A DNA stretch of 61,437 bases from Treponema sp. CETP13 (GCA_001885315.1 MLPZ01000006.1:1-61437); one strand, 5' to 3'. Counted from the first letter of the stretch, positions 1-7,136 are shown. A program made the numbers and translations. The notes: generated by a model from the sequence alone, not told the origin.

Positions 1-555
1 AGCCGTGGAGTTCAAGATGTGTTATTCATATCTATGGATGGTGTTTCAGGCTTAGAAGAAGGGGCAAAATCTATCTTTCCAGACGTGGTTGTACAAAGAT
101 GTATTGTACATCTGATTCGTAATTCTATAAAATATGTTCCAACAAAAGATTACAAGGCTTATACAAAAGATTTAAAAAATGTCTATAGAGCAAGTTCCTT
201 AAAAGCTGCTGAGACTGCATTTGAAACGTTCAAAAAAAACTGGGGAAAATACCCAGGAGCAGTAGATACATGGGTTAGAAACTGGAAATATGTTGAACAG
301 TTATTTGATTTTACTAGTGATATTCGCCGTGTTATGTATACAACAAATGCTATTGAAAGCGTTAATTCTAGCTTCCGTAAAGTAACTAAAAAAGGGGCTT
401 TCCCGAATGAAGATGCTGTTTTTAAAGTTCTCTATTTACGCATTAAAGAGCTTGAGTTAAAATGGTCAACAGGGCATTATAGAAATTGGGCTAACGTTAG
501 AAACCAACTTTATATTATGCCTGGTATGTTAGAACGCATAGAAAAATATACATAA
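1..555 (+). CDS. IS256-family transposase, C-terminal part (5' end outside window)
   Basis: The frame is open from base 1, so the gene begins upstream of the window. The protein belongs to the mutator/IS256 transposases, which move DNA with a DDE catalytic triad. The visible part has the second Asp in SMDGVSGL, the conserved CIVHLIRNS segment and the Glu in the NAIESVNSSFRK motif, followed by the usual C-terminal end. The first catalytic Asp must lie upstream. The gene abuts a truncated coding tail and an integron-type recombination site, so this copy probably inserted into a cassette gene. Whether the element is intact cannot be judged from here. Confidence 0.93.
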   Translation, partial: SRGVQDVLFISMDGVSGLEEGAKSIFPDVVVQRCIVHLIRNSIKYVPTKDYKAYTKDLKNVYRASSLKAAETAFETFKKNWGKYPGAVDTWVRNWKYVEQLFDFTSDIRRVMYTTNAIESVNSSFRKVTKKGAFPNEDAVFKVLYLRIKELELKWSTGHYRNWANVRNQLYIMPGMLERIEKYT

Positions 556-559
556 TTCT

Positions 560-600
560 ATGTGGCTGTTGTATGACTTACACACTTATTCTGACATTCC
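560..600. repeat. Probable right end of the IS256-family element
   Basis: About 45 bases separate the transposase stop from the point where an unrelated coding frame resumes. This stretch includes gacttacacacttattctga, which resembles terminal inverted repeats of this family in position and style. The left end is outside the window, so the inverted-repeat match and the target duplication cannot be tested. Confidence 0.4.
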
Positions 601-603
601 CGG

Positions 604-720
604 ATCAAAGAACACTATGTTATTGATGTGGAAAACAAGGAATTACTTAATAAAGTAATAGAAAAACTAGAAAAAGTAACACCTATACCTATTAAAAAGA
701 ATAAGAAAAAAAGTGGTTAA
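604..720 (+). pseudogene. 3' tail of a cassette gene cut by the IS insertion
   Basis: Immediately after the presumed IS end, an open frame encodes about 38 residues (beginning IKEHYVIDVENK and ending in a lysine-rich KKNKKKSG) and stops at 718-720. It has no start codon and runs straight into an attC-like site, which is where a cassette gene normally ends. I read it as the C-terminal remnant of a cassette gene whose 5' part was separated by the transposon. I do not recognise the family. Confidence 0.5.
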
Positions 721-812
721 CAACCGCTTCAACTTGACCCGCTCGGTTGTCACGATTTTTGCAGTCGCAAAAAATCGCGCCAACCGGCTCGTAAGTTAAT
801 CGAATGTTCGGT
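714..812 (+). repeat. attC-like integron recombination site, copy 1
   Basis: The left part reads gttaacaaccgcttcaact, close in style to known attC left ends. The middle folds into a long hairpin (ggttg..cacgatttttgc / gcaaaaaatcg..caacc). The right part, agttaatcgaatgttcggt, aligns with the right end of copy 2, although the core GTTCGGT departs from the GTTRRRY consensus. About 80 bases (706-785) match copy 2 with a single difference. It directly follows the stop codon of the preceding gene remnant, as attC sites do. Confidence 0.7.
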
Positions 813-836
813 GGACGCCTTTGGCGCATAAGAATA

Positions 837-1011
837 GGAAAATATAAAAAGGAGAGACAAACGATTTATTGCAAATCATATGGGCGGTCCATTAAGTTTA
901 GAAAAACATCGGTTGTTGATTCATTGGGCAGTCAACTGTGTAAAACATGGAATTGAAATAGCAAATGTAAAAGACATTGATAAAAGAGCTTTTATTGCTT
1001 TAGATATTGCT
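837..1011 (+). repeat. 175-bp direct repeat, copy A
   Basis: This segment is repeated without gaps at 1882-2056 (offset 1045), with about four substitutions. It carries the first half of the immunity-like cassette gene. The match stops abruptly at 1011, inside the codons for LDIA. Confidence 0.9.
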
Positions 1012-1074
1012 ATGTCATGTTTTTGCAATTCGCGCATGGGCGCGGCAAAAACACGTGCCATTAGAGCGCAATAA
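850..1074 (+). pseudogene. Degraded copy of the immunity-like cassette gene
   Basis: It matches the gene at 1895-2239 through residue 54 (IALDIA) and then switches to an unrelated 20-residue tail (MSCFCNSRMGAAK...). The start codon of the intact copy, ATG at 1895, corresponds here to AGG at 850-852. Translation could only begin at a later ATG (880), without an evident ribosome binding site, giving 64 residues. The foreign tail coincides with a strong hairpin (1019-1052), so the 3' half appears to have been replaced by recombination-site-like DNA. It is most likely non-functional. Confidence 0.7.
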
Positions 1075-1094
1075 AGGTAAAAGAAATGTTAACT
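1012..1094 (+). repeat. Possible degenerate attC-like site
   Basis: The DNA that replaces the second half of the duplicated gene holds a nested palindrome: gtttttgc (1019-1026) pairs with gcaaaaac (1045-1052), and cgcgc (1031-1035) pairs with gcgcg (1040-1044). GTTAACT at 1088-1094 is one base off the GTTRRRY right core. Position and structure suit a cassette boundary, but the sequence is unlike copies 1 and 2 outside the hairpin. Confidence 0.4.
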
Positions 1095-1195
1095 AGACCC
1101 TTCGGGTCGAAGAGACCAAAAGTTGTAGTTTTAACGTGACTGTTTAAGTTGTACTTATTAATGTACAAATCTTAAGAATAAATGTAAGAGGTAAT

Positions 1196-1735
1196 ATGAT
1201 GTATTTTTATCACTATTATGAAAATGAATTGGGCCCTTTAAAAAATTTATCAACATTATCACAAAAAGATGCACAAGAAATTCAAAATAATTTTTACAAA
1301 CAAAATAATAAATACGCTTCAAAACGACCTACTTGGTATATAGAGCGACGGTTTGAATTGGAAAAAATAGTTAGGTCTGAGTTTATTAAAAAAGGAGGGA
1401 AACCAAAAACATTTTATCCTCATTATTTTGTAGTTGAAAAATGCGATTGGTTAGAAAGTTGGTATCATAATCCAACTGAAATTAAAATATCCAGCGAAAA
1501 AATAAATAAACAATATATTTCCTTTACCTATGGTGATATGTTTCCAACATTTAGTGATATTGTAAATGACGGAAAGGAATATAGAAAAAAAGTTTATTTA
1601 TATGATGAAATTACTGAAATAATCACTAAATATGGATTACCACAGAACTGGAATCCTGATGGATTATTAGGTCCAGAAAGATATATCGAAGTTCAAATAT
1701 GGTTAGAATCTAAAGAAATATTAGAGCTGATTTGA
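1196..1735 (+). CDS. Cassette-borne protein of unknown function
   Basis: The product has 179 residues and is soluble, with no signal peptide or membrane segment. It is rich in Tyr, Trp and Lys; recognisable stretches are ISFTYGDMFPTF and YGLPQNWNPDGLLGPERY. The ATG at 1196 follows an AGAGG ribosome binding site six bases upstream. The gene lies between a degenerate recombination site and attC copy 2, with only 24 bases from its stop to the second. That is the standard layout of an integron cassette. I do not recognise the family and assign no function. Confidence 0.8.
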   Translation: MMYFYHYYENELGPLKNLSTLSQKDAQEIQNNFYKQNNKYASKRPTWYIERRFELEKIVRSEFIKKGGKPKTFYPHYFVVEKCDWLESWYHNPTEIKISSEKINKQYISFTYGDMFPTFSDIVNDGKEYRKKVYLYDEITEIITKYGLPQNWNPDGLLGPERYIEVQIWLESKEILELI

Positions 1736-1759
1736 AGTCGAAATAAGTTACAAAAAAAG

Positions 1760-1858
1760 TGGTTAACAACCGCTTCAACTTGACCCGCTCGGTTGTCACG
1801 ATTTTTGCAGTCGCAAAAAATCGTGCCAACCTACGCGCCAGTTAACGAGGCGTTAGAT
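1760..1858 (+). repeat. attC integron recombination site, copy 2
   Basis: The left end gttaacaaccgcttcaact matches copy 1. A long hairpin follows (cacgatttttgc / gcaaaaaatcgtg, extended by ggttg / caacc). The right end reads agttaacgaggcgttagat, whose last seven bases GTTAGAT (1852-1858) fit the attC core GTTRRRY exactly and resemble the right end of class 1 cassettes (cttaactcaagcgttagat). It marks the 3' boundary of the cassette carrying 1196-1735. Confidence 0.8.
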
Positions 1859-1881
1859 TGACGCCGGCGCGGAGAAAAAGG

Positions 1882-2056
1882 GGAAAATATAAAAATGAGA
1901 GACAAACGATTTATTGCAAATCATATGGGTGGTCCATTAAGTTTAGAAAAACATCGGTTGTTGATTCATTGGGCAGTCGACTGTGTAAAACATGGAATTG
2001 AAATAGCAAATGTAAAAGACATTGATAAAAGAGCTTTAATTGCTTTAGATATTGCT
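1882..2056 (+). repeat. 175-bp direct repeat, copy B
   Basis: Partner of 837-1011 with about four mismatches. It includes the leader and first half of the intact immunity-like gene. One mismatch creates or destroys the start codon (T at 1896, G at 851). Confidence 0.9.
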
Positions 2057-2239
2057 GGAAAATGGGAAAAAGGAAATGCAACTGTTGGAGAAGCAAGGGA
2101 AGCAGCCTTTGCAGCACATGATGCTGCAAGAGAATGTGACGATAAAATTAAACAAGCATTAATGCGTGCTTGTGGTCATGCAGTTGCAACGGCAAATGAA
2201 CTAATTTCAGATATTAAAAAGCAAACCATAAATGATTAA
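1895..2239 (+). CDS. Immunity-like (Imm5-type) cassette protein
   Basis: The 114-residue product has the signature of a small family usually labelled putative immunity protein: LSLEKHRLLIHWAVDCVKHG, then VGEAREAAFAAHDAARE and ALMRACGHAVATA. Family members are thought to be helical immunity factors; the toxin they counter is generally unknown. No toxin gene is visible nearby. The gene begins 37 bases after attC copy 2. Its last 13 or so residues (ELISDIKKQTIND) are unlike the family's usual end and are antisense to a MATE relic, so the natural 3' end and its attC site seem to have been lost. Confidence 0.7.
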   Translation: MRDKRFIANHMGGPLSLEKHRLLIHWAVDCVKHGIEIANVKDIDKRALIALDIAGKWEKGNATVGEAREAAFAAHDAARECDDKIKQALMRACGHAVATANELISDIKKQTIND

Positions 2240-2385
2240 GACCAAATAAGGTATCTAAAATATATGAAACCGGTACTAATATAATAAGTTGTCTAATTAA
2301 TGATATTATCATACTGTATGTGGCTTTATTCATATCTTGAAAAGCACTTGATAAAATAATATTAGCTCCAGCAAAAGGAAAATAT
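2195..2385 (-). pseudogene. MATE-family efflux transporter relic
   Basis: On the minus strand an open stretch reads YFPFAGANIILSSAFQDMNK, then YSMIISLIRQLIILVPVSYI, then LFGLNHLWFAFLISEI. The order and spacing match the C-terminal half of MATE multidrug/Na+ antiporters. It has no start, is bounded by stops, and covers about 60 codons of a protein that normally has about 450. It overlaps the 3' end of the immunity-like gene in antisense. I read it as the leftover of a transporter gene into which cassette DNA was joined. Confidence 0.6.
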
Positions 2386-2386
2386 A

Positions 2387-2860
2387 ATGAGATTATGGTC
2401 TATTCATCCTAAATATCTAGATTCAAAAGGTCTTGTTGCTGTTTGGCGAGAAGGTTTATTAGCTAAAAAAGTACTTGAAGGTAAAACTAAAGGATATACG
2501 AATCATTCTCAGTTAATTAGATTCAAAAATACAAATAATCCAATAATAAGTATTAACCAGTATTTATTACAAATATATACTGAAGCAAAATTAAGATCGT
2601 TCAATTTTGATAAGTCAAAGATTGGCATTATAAATACTAAAATAGTACAAATTCCTGTGACTTCAATGCAAGTACAATATGAGTTTGAATTATTAAAATA
2701 TAAACTCAGTAAAAGGGATAAGTTAAAATATTCACAACTAAAAAAAATTAATAAATATGAACTGAACCCTTTATTTTACTCAATAATTGGACAAATAGAA
2801 AATTGGGAAAAAATTGTACCCGAAATTGAAGAATTAACTATGTGCAAACATTTACAATAA
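2387..2860 (+). CDS. Pyrimidine-dimer DNA glycosylase-like protein (DenV/Pyr_excise family)
   Basis: The 157-residue product opens with MRLWSIHPKYLDSKGLVAVW and continues REGLLAKKVLEGKTKGYTNH, the hallmark of the Pyr_excise family related to phage T4 endonuclease V. That enzyme starts repair of UV-induced thymine dimers by base excision. Many bacterial members are uncharacterised, so the activity is inferred from the family. The ATG follows AAGGAAA. The gene lies at the far edge of the mobile region. The ACCTAAC at 2870-2876 just after its stop could be the left core of an attC site, so this may also be a former cassette. Confidence 0.7.
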   Translation: MRLWSIHPKYLDSKGLVAVWREGLLAKKVLEGKTKGYTNHSQLIRFKNTNNPIISINQYLLQIYTEAKLRSFNFDKSKIGIINTKIVQIPVTSMQVQYEFELLKYKLSKRDKLKYSQLKKINKYELNPLFYSIIGQIENWEKIVPEIEELTMCKHLQ

Positions 2861-3131
2861 TTAAGAAAATACCTAACAACATTTTATCTTGATATTTTTT
2901 TTGTTATGTTGTTGATGCTCTCATCTGCGTTTTGGTGAACAGATAGTTCTTTTTTGCATCAAAAGTATTTAGGCTTTATGTGTCCTTGTGGACATACTTT
3001 TCTACATAAACTATACTTTTCATTGATGAGCTTTCTCTGTTTGCGGTATTCGTTTTGCTTGTTTTTTTACTTAAGTCGCGATTTGTAACATACTTGGAGA
3101 CCCATCATATTGTATATAAATAAGGATAATT
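2861..3131. other. Gene-free stretch with an imperfect long inverted repeat
   Basis: No credible coding frame is present. The ends of a symmetrical segment can pair: gcatcaaaagtat (2956-2968) with atacttttcattgatg (3013-3028). A smaller palindrome tgtcc/ggaca sits near 2981-2992, and aacaacat (about 2873) pairs with atgttgtt (about 2906). This could be a decayed recombination site or a transcription stop. The following gene has a weak AAGGA site at 3122. Confidence 0.35.
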
Positions 3132-3809
3132 ATGAATATTAAAGCCGTTCTTTTCGATCACGATGGAACAATTGTGGACTCAGAACAAGTTCACTTTGAG
3201 ATGTGGAGAGATGTTCTTCATAAATATAATGTTGAACTATCTCATGATGAGTACAAAAACCTGTATGCAGGAATCCCAACTACAACAAATGCTAAAACAA
3301 TTGTAAAGACCCATTCGCTTAAAGTTGAGCCAACAATACTTGCATTAGCTAAAGCAAAAATTACCGATGAATATTTGGCTAAGCAGGCTTTTCCTCTTAT
3401 GAGTGGTGCACTTGACTCAGTGCGATATTTTTATGAACAAGGTTTAGCAATTGGAGTTGTTACTGGGGCGGGCAGGGATGGAGTCAATTCCACTTTAAAA
3501 AACCACGGACTTGAAAAGTATGTTTCTGTAGTTGTTTCTGGAGCTGATGTCAAAAATAGCAAACCTGCCCCAGATTGTTATTTATTGGCGGCAGAAAAAT
3601 TAGGTTTACAGCCATCGGAATGTCTTGCTATAGAAGACACCTATAATGGAAGTCTTTCTGCTATTCGAGCCAATATGGAATGCATCGGAGTTTCTTCATC
3701 ACATAGAGTTCGTAATTTGTTTTCCAAAACAGTATACGAATGCAGTAACTTAAATATTGCCACACAATGGATAGCACAGAATTATCTGTTGCGCGCTAAT
3801 CAAAAATGA
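3132..3809 (+). CDS. HAD-superfamily phosphatase (beta-phosphoglucomutase-like)
   Basis: The 225-residue cytosolic protein has all four HAD motifs: DHDGT near the N-terminus with nucleophile D9 and acid/base D11, VVTGAG (motif II), the Lys of SKPAPDCY (motif III) and IEDTYNG (motif IV). A helical cap lies between motifs I and II, as in subfamily IA enzymes such as phosphoglycolate phosphatase, sugar-phosphate phosphatases and beta-phosphoglucomutase. The substrate cannot be told from sequence. It is a single gene with an AAGGAT site, downstream of the mobile region and convergent with the next gene. Confidence 0.85.
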   Translation: MNIKAVLFDHDGTIVDSEQVHFEMWRDVLHKYNVELSHDEYKNLYAGIPTTTNAKTIVKTHSLKVEPTILALAKAKITDEYLAKQAFPLMSGALDSVRYFYEQGLAIGVVTGAGRDGVNSTLKNHGLEKYVSVVVSGADVKNSKPAPDCYLLAAEKLGLQPSECLAIEDTYNGSLSAIRANMECIGVSSSHRVRNLFSKTVYECSNLNIATQWIAQNYLLRANQK

Positions 3810-3900
3810 CATACGTTTAAACTTTACATTTTACTAAATTGTTTCTTCTTTTAGTATGAAAGCGTCTAAGCTGATTGTCTAGTATAATGAGAAATGTTTG

Positions 3901-4296
3901 TTATCTATCTAGTTCAAGGATAAACCGCTTTCCCTTATAACCGTGTAAATTGCACTTAGCCCATATCTCTACATATGTTAATTCAGAGGGAATATTTATT
4001 CCAGATAAACTGCGAGTAAAGGGCTGCTCTGTATCGTGTGGATGGGTAAGCACTCTCTCTGCCAAAATTTCTTTGGTTAAAGGATTTACCACAATCCACT
4101 TGTCTGCATAGTGCTTCCAGCCTTGATCGTTATGTTTAACCGTTACAGAGATAGTCCATGTGTCACCGTAGTTTTTTTGTGCAGTCGCTCCCACAACTTG
4201 GGCATAATCAATGTTATCAGAGGGAATAAACTTCTCCTCTCCGTATAGAAAGGAGACTAAAATCAGCATAATAAATGGTATTATAATCTTTTTCAT
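3901..4296 (-). CDS. Small secreted protein of unknown function
   Basis: The 131-residue product begins with a clear signal peptide (MKKIIIPFIMLILVSFLYGE). The mature part matches a conserved periplasmic family also seen in proteobacteria, with a WTISVTVKHNDQGWKHYAD segment, then ADKWIVV, RVLTHPHDTEQPFTRSL and a closing HGYKGKRF. No activity is known. I chose the ATG at 4296, ahead of the signal peptide. The longer frame to 4344 would overlap the upstream oxidoreductase and hide the signal peptide. It follows that gene by 4 bases, so they may be co-transcribed. Confidence 0.75.
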   Translation of the reverse strand: MKKIIIPFIMLILVSFLYGEEKFIPSDNIDYAQVVGATAQKNYGDTWTISVTVKHNDQGWKHYADKWIVVNPLTKEILAERVLTHPHDTEQPFTRSLSGINIPSELTYVEIWAKCNLHGYKGKRFILELDR

Positions 4297-4300
4297 TTTT

Positions 4301-5467
4301 TTAACACTTAACCCAAGCGCCATTCTTACGAGCGGACTCAACAACTTTCTCTACAAATTTTACACCCATTAATCCATCAAAAGAATTGGGAAAGTACATA
4401 GCTAAGGGATCAGCTTTTTTACCAGAACGTCTAGCAGCAATTGCTTCTGCAGCATCAGAGTAGAGATTTGCAAAACCTTCATGAAAGCCTTCTGGGTGAC
4501 CTGCAACCATTCGGCAAGATCTTGCAGCTAACGGTAGTGTCCCTGGCCCATTTGGGGTTCTGTTTTGAGATGGGCCGTTTAGGGGTTTAAATGTAAGAGC
4601 TTGAGGAACCTCTTGCATCCATTCCAAGCTACCTTTTGTCCCACTTACTCTTATACGAAGACAATTTTCTACTCCTGCTGCTGTTTGTGTAACCCAAAAG
4701 ATGCCACGGGCTCCATTTTTCATTCTTAGCAAAGCACCGGCATAGTCGTGAACTTTCCGTCCTGGAACTACAGTTCCAAGTTCAGAACAAACTTCGTCGA
4801 CTTCTAGACCGGTTATGAATCTTAGAAGATTATGAGCATGAGTACCTATATCTCCCATTACCAAAGAAGGTCCACCTTTTATAGGGTCGTATCTCCACGG
4901 GACATCTTTGGATGGATCTTTTTCGTCAGCTTTCCCACCTTGAACATATTCAACTTGAACTAATCTGATAGTACCAACTTCTCCATTTTCTACCATGCTT
5001 TTCGCCTGACGAACCATAGGATAACCGGTATAATTATGAGTAAGGCAAAAAATAAGACCTGTTTCTTGTACTTGCTTATGGAGGGCTTCAGCTTCTTCTA
5101 GAGTGTTTGTCATAGGTTTATCACAAATTACATCAAAGCCTCTCTCTAAGGCAGCTGTAACATATTTAAAGTGACTATCATTTGGTGTCATAACTGCAAT
5201 AACATCTGCACCATCTGTGCGTTGAGATTCTTTGTCCATCATTTCAATAGCATCGCCATATATTCGATCGGAAGGCAGTCCTAATTCTGCTCCGGCCTTT
5301 CTAGCTTTTTCCGGATTAGAAGATAAAACTCCTGCTACTAATTCATATCTATCGTCAATGCGGGCAGCCTGTCTATGCATTGCACCAATAAAAGATCCCG
5401 GGCCTCCGCCAACAACTGCGAGTCTTAGTTTTCTTCCTAATAATGATATTACAGGGTTTAAAGACAT
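4301..5467 (-). CDS. Gfo/Idh/MocA-family NAD(P)-dependent oxidoreductase
   Basis: The 388-residue product has an N-terminal Rossmann fold (VVGGGPGSF near residue 20) and the CDKPMT version of the EKP catalytic motif. The C-terminal alpha/beta domain carries GDIGTHAHNL, typical of sugar and inositol dehydrogenases. It probably oxidises or reduces a sugar or polyol with NAD(P). The start follows AAGGAG by about seven bases. The stop codon of a UPF0303 relic directly abuts this ATG, so the gene was once second in an operon. Its Ala/Gly/Arg-rich composition differs from its neighbours and may mean transfer. Confidence 0.85.
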   Translation of the reverse strand: MSLNPVISLLGRKLRLAVVGGGPGSFIGAMHRQAARIDDRYELVAGVLSSNPEKARKAGAELGLPSDRIYGDAIEMMDKESQRTDGADVIAVMTPNDSHFKYVTAALERGFDVICDKPMTNTLEEAEALHKQVQETGLIFCLTHNYTGYPMVRQAKSMVENGEVGTIRLVQVEYVQGGKADEKDPSKDVPWRYDPIKGGPSLVMGDIGTHAHNLLRFITGLEVDEVCSELGTVVPGRKVHDYAGALLRMKNGARGIFWVTQTAAGVENCLRIRVSGTKGSLEWMQEVPQALTFKPLNGPSQNRTPNGPGTLPLAARSCRMVAGHPEGFHEGFANLYSDAAEAIAARRSGKKADPLAMYFPNSFDGLMGVKFVEKVVESARKNGAWVKC

Positions 5468-5590
5468 TTATAGCTCCTTATTAATATAAGATCGAATAGT
5501 AGAAACTACTAATCTATGGTCTTCTTCTTGTTGTAGTCCTGAAACTGTTACAGTTCCGATTATTCCACTACCACAAATAGTAATAGGTAA
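5468..5590 (-). pseudogene. UPF0303 (GlcG/HbpS-like) C-terminal relic
   Basis: Just upstream of the oxidoreductase, the minus strand encodes about 40 residues containing LPITICGSGIIGTVTVSGL and QQEEDHRLVVSTI. This is the C-terminal signature of the UPF0303 haem-degrading-like family, about 160 residues in intact members. An in-frame TGA precedes the fragment and the rest of the gene is missing, so only the tail survives. Its stop is contiguous with the next start codon. Confidence 0.6.
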
Positions 5591-5773
5591 AGAACTTATT
5601 CATATTAAGCTTCTCTAAGAACCAATTCTACAACACAATGCTTCTCAGCGCAACTTATATGCTTTATATTGTTTGAAAAGAGAATTAACAATAAATGCAG
5701 AGTTTGTGATTTAATCACCGATTAGTTCTTTCGTAAATAGTAAATTGGCTTATCACAGTTCTAGGAGAATATA
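5591..5773. other. Intergenic stretch with no recognised gene
   Basis: Short frames are interrupted by stops on both strands. It presumably holds the promoter of the small ferredoxin gene, with TAGGAGA just before its start, but I see no convincing -35/-10 pair. Confidence 0.4.
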
Positions 5774-5947
5774 ATGAAAATTAATGAGCATAGATGTCCA
5801 GCTAATCACCCATGCCCTGCGGTAAGAGTATGTCCAGTTAAAGCAATTTCACAAAAAGGTTTTGGGTTGCCTAGTATAAACAATGATGTATGTATTAATT
5901 GTGGTAAATGCATAAAGTTTTGTCCAATGAGAGCAATATCAGCGTAA
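5774..5947 (+). CDS. Small 4Fe-4S ferredoxin-like protein
   Basis: This short gene encodes 57 residues with a TAGGAGA ribosome binding site. The C-terminal half has the full cluster motif C40-x2-C43-x2-C46-x3-C50-P. The N-terminal half has C8, C14 and C20-P in the pattern CPANHPCP ... VCPVKAI. This matches a family of tiny iron-sulfur proteins common in anaerobes and sometimes found near redox or metal-responsive genes. It probably carries electrons in the cytoplasm; partners are unknown. Neighbours on both sides are on the opposite strand, so it is transcribed alone. Confidence 0.8.
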   Translation: MKINEHRCPANHPCPAVRVCPVKAISQKGFGLPSINNDVCINCGKCIKFCPMRAISA

Positions 5948-5996
5948 CATTTATGGCTTTGCTATCTGATACTCGGTCACCTTAGAGATGGTATCA

Positions 5997-7037
5997 TTAA
6001 ATTAACCCATCACCTCTTATTTGTTTTACGTGGTCAACAATACTATCGTTTAAGGAATGATATTTAATTCCTAAATCCTCTATACTTTTAGCGTTGTTTG
6101 CTTTTATTGAATAACCTATATTATTTTTAACATATTTTCTTGTAAAGCCTACAACTGGAGCTATTAACCATACCAATAATTTCGGAATCTCTTTTTTAGG
6201 AACTTTATATATTCCAGGATAGGCTTCTTCAATTATTTTACCTATTGTGACAATATTTCCACTCTCATTAGCAATAATATATCTACCCTTAGCTTTTTGT
6301 GTAAATGCAGCTAAAATATGTCCATTTGATATATCTCTTACATCGGAAAAAATAAATCCTAAATCAGGGGCCCCAGTTTAAAACTCACCTCTTACTATTC
6401 TAAGAATAGTATTAATACTTGTTGAATCAACTCTTTTTGTTAAAGAGGGGCCCATTACAAAACCTGGATGTATTGTTACTAAATCCCAGCTGTCCTGTTG
6501 TTTTTGCATCTCCCATGCAGCTTTTTCAGCCATAGTTTTAGAATAACTATACGCGTTATGTGTTAATGAACTTGTTGTATTCCAAATTGATTCATCTAAC
6601 GTTTCAAGATTTTGATTAACCATATCTTGGTTATCACCATAGATAGCAGCTAAACTACTTGTTAACACAACTCTCTTAACTGAACTAGACTTATTAACAG
6701 ATTCTAATAGGTTTTTTGTGCCATTTACTGCAGGGTCTATTAATTTGGCTTTAGTATCACCTTTATCATCTAAAAAAAAGGGGGAGGCTGTATGTATTAC
6801 ATAATTGGCACCTTTTACTGCGTTATCAAAAGAGCCTGAAGATAATAAATTAGCTTCAAATACTTCGAGAGTACCTGTGCTATTTTTCTCTATATCTAAT
6901 AAATGTTGGTATTTGCCTATATTAGATTTGTCCCTAACTGTAATTCTAACAGTATGTCCAAGTTCTAAAAGGTCCTTAACTATCCAAGATGCAATATATC
7001 CTGTCCCACCTGTTACCGTTACTATATTCTTTTTCAT
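5997..7037 (-). pseudogene. Extended SDR aldehyde/dihydroflavonol-type reductase, interrupted by an in-frame TAA
   Basis: The N-terminal 219 codons carry the NAD(P)-binding motif VTGGTGYIASW and the catalytic Tyr/Lys in AYSYSKTMAEKAA, as in dihydroflavonol-4-reductase-like enzymes. After GEF comes TAA (minus strand, 6378-6380), and the same frame then continues with TGAPDLGFIFSDVRDIS and a normal C-terminus for another 126 codons. Homologues read straight through this point. The full product would be about 346 residues. A single nonsense substitution is the simplest explanation; the truncated protein would lack the substrate-binding half. Confidence 0.8.
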
Positions 7038-7136
7038 GTTATTTCCCCTTAAGTTAGTAAGTGTATTCTAACAAACGTAAGTAGAATTGTTAGTAAAGTC
7101 AAGAATAAACAGTTTTTTGTGCAATTAAGGTTATAC

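Noticed and set aside
837-2056. CRISPR array
   Set aside because: The repeats are two long copies containing coding sequence, not short repeats with regular spacers; no cas gene is present.
1911-2129. 72-codon minus-strand frame
   Set aside because: It is a shadow of the immunity-like gene with low-complexity Leu/Gln content.
4297-4344. Longer N-terminus for the secreted protein at 3901
   Set aside because: It would overlap the upstream gene and precede a clear signal peptide; the ATG at 4296 is better.
5591-5700. Minus-strand frame ending HCVVELVLREA upstream of the UPF0303 relic
   Set aside because: It is short, without a start or recognisable family; it may be another relic but cannot be supported.
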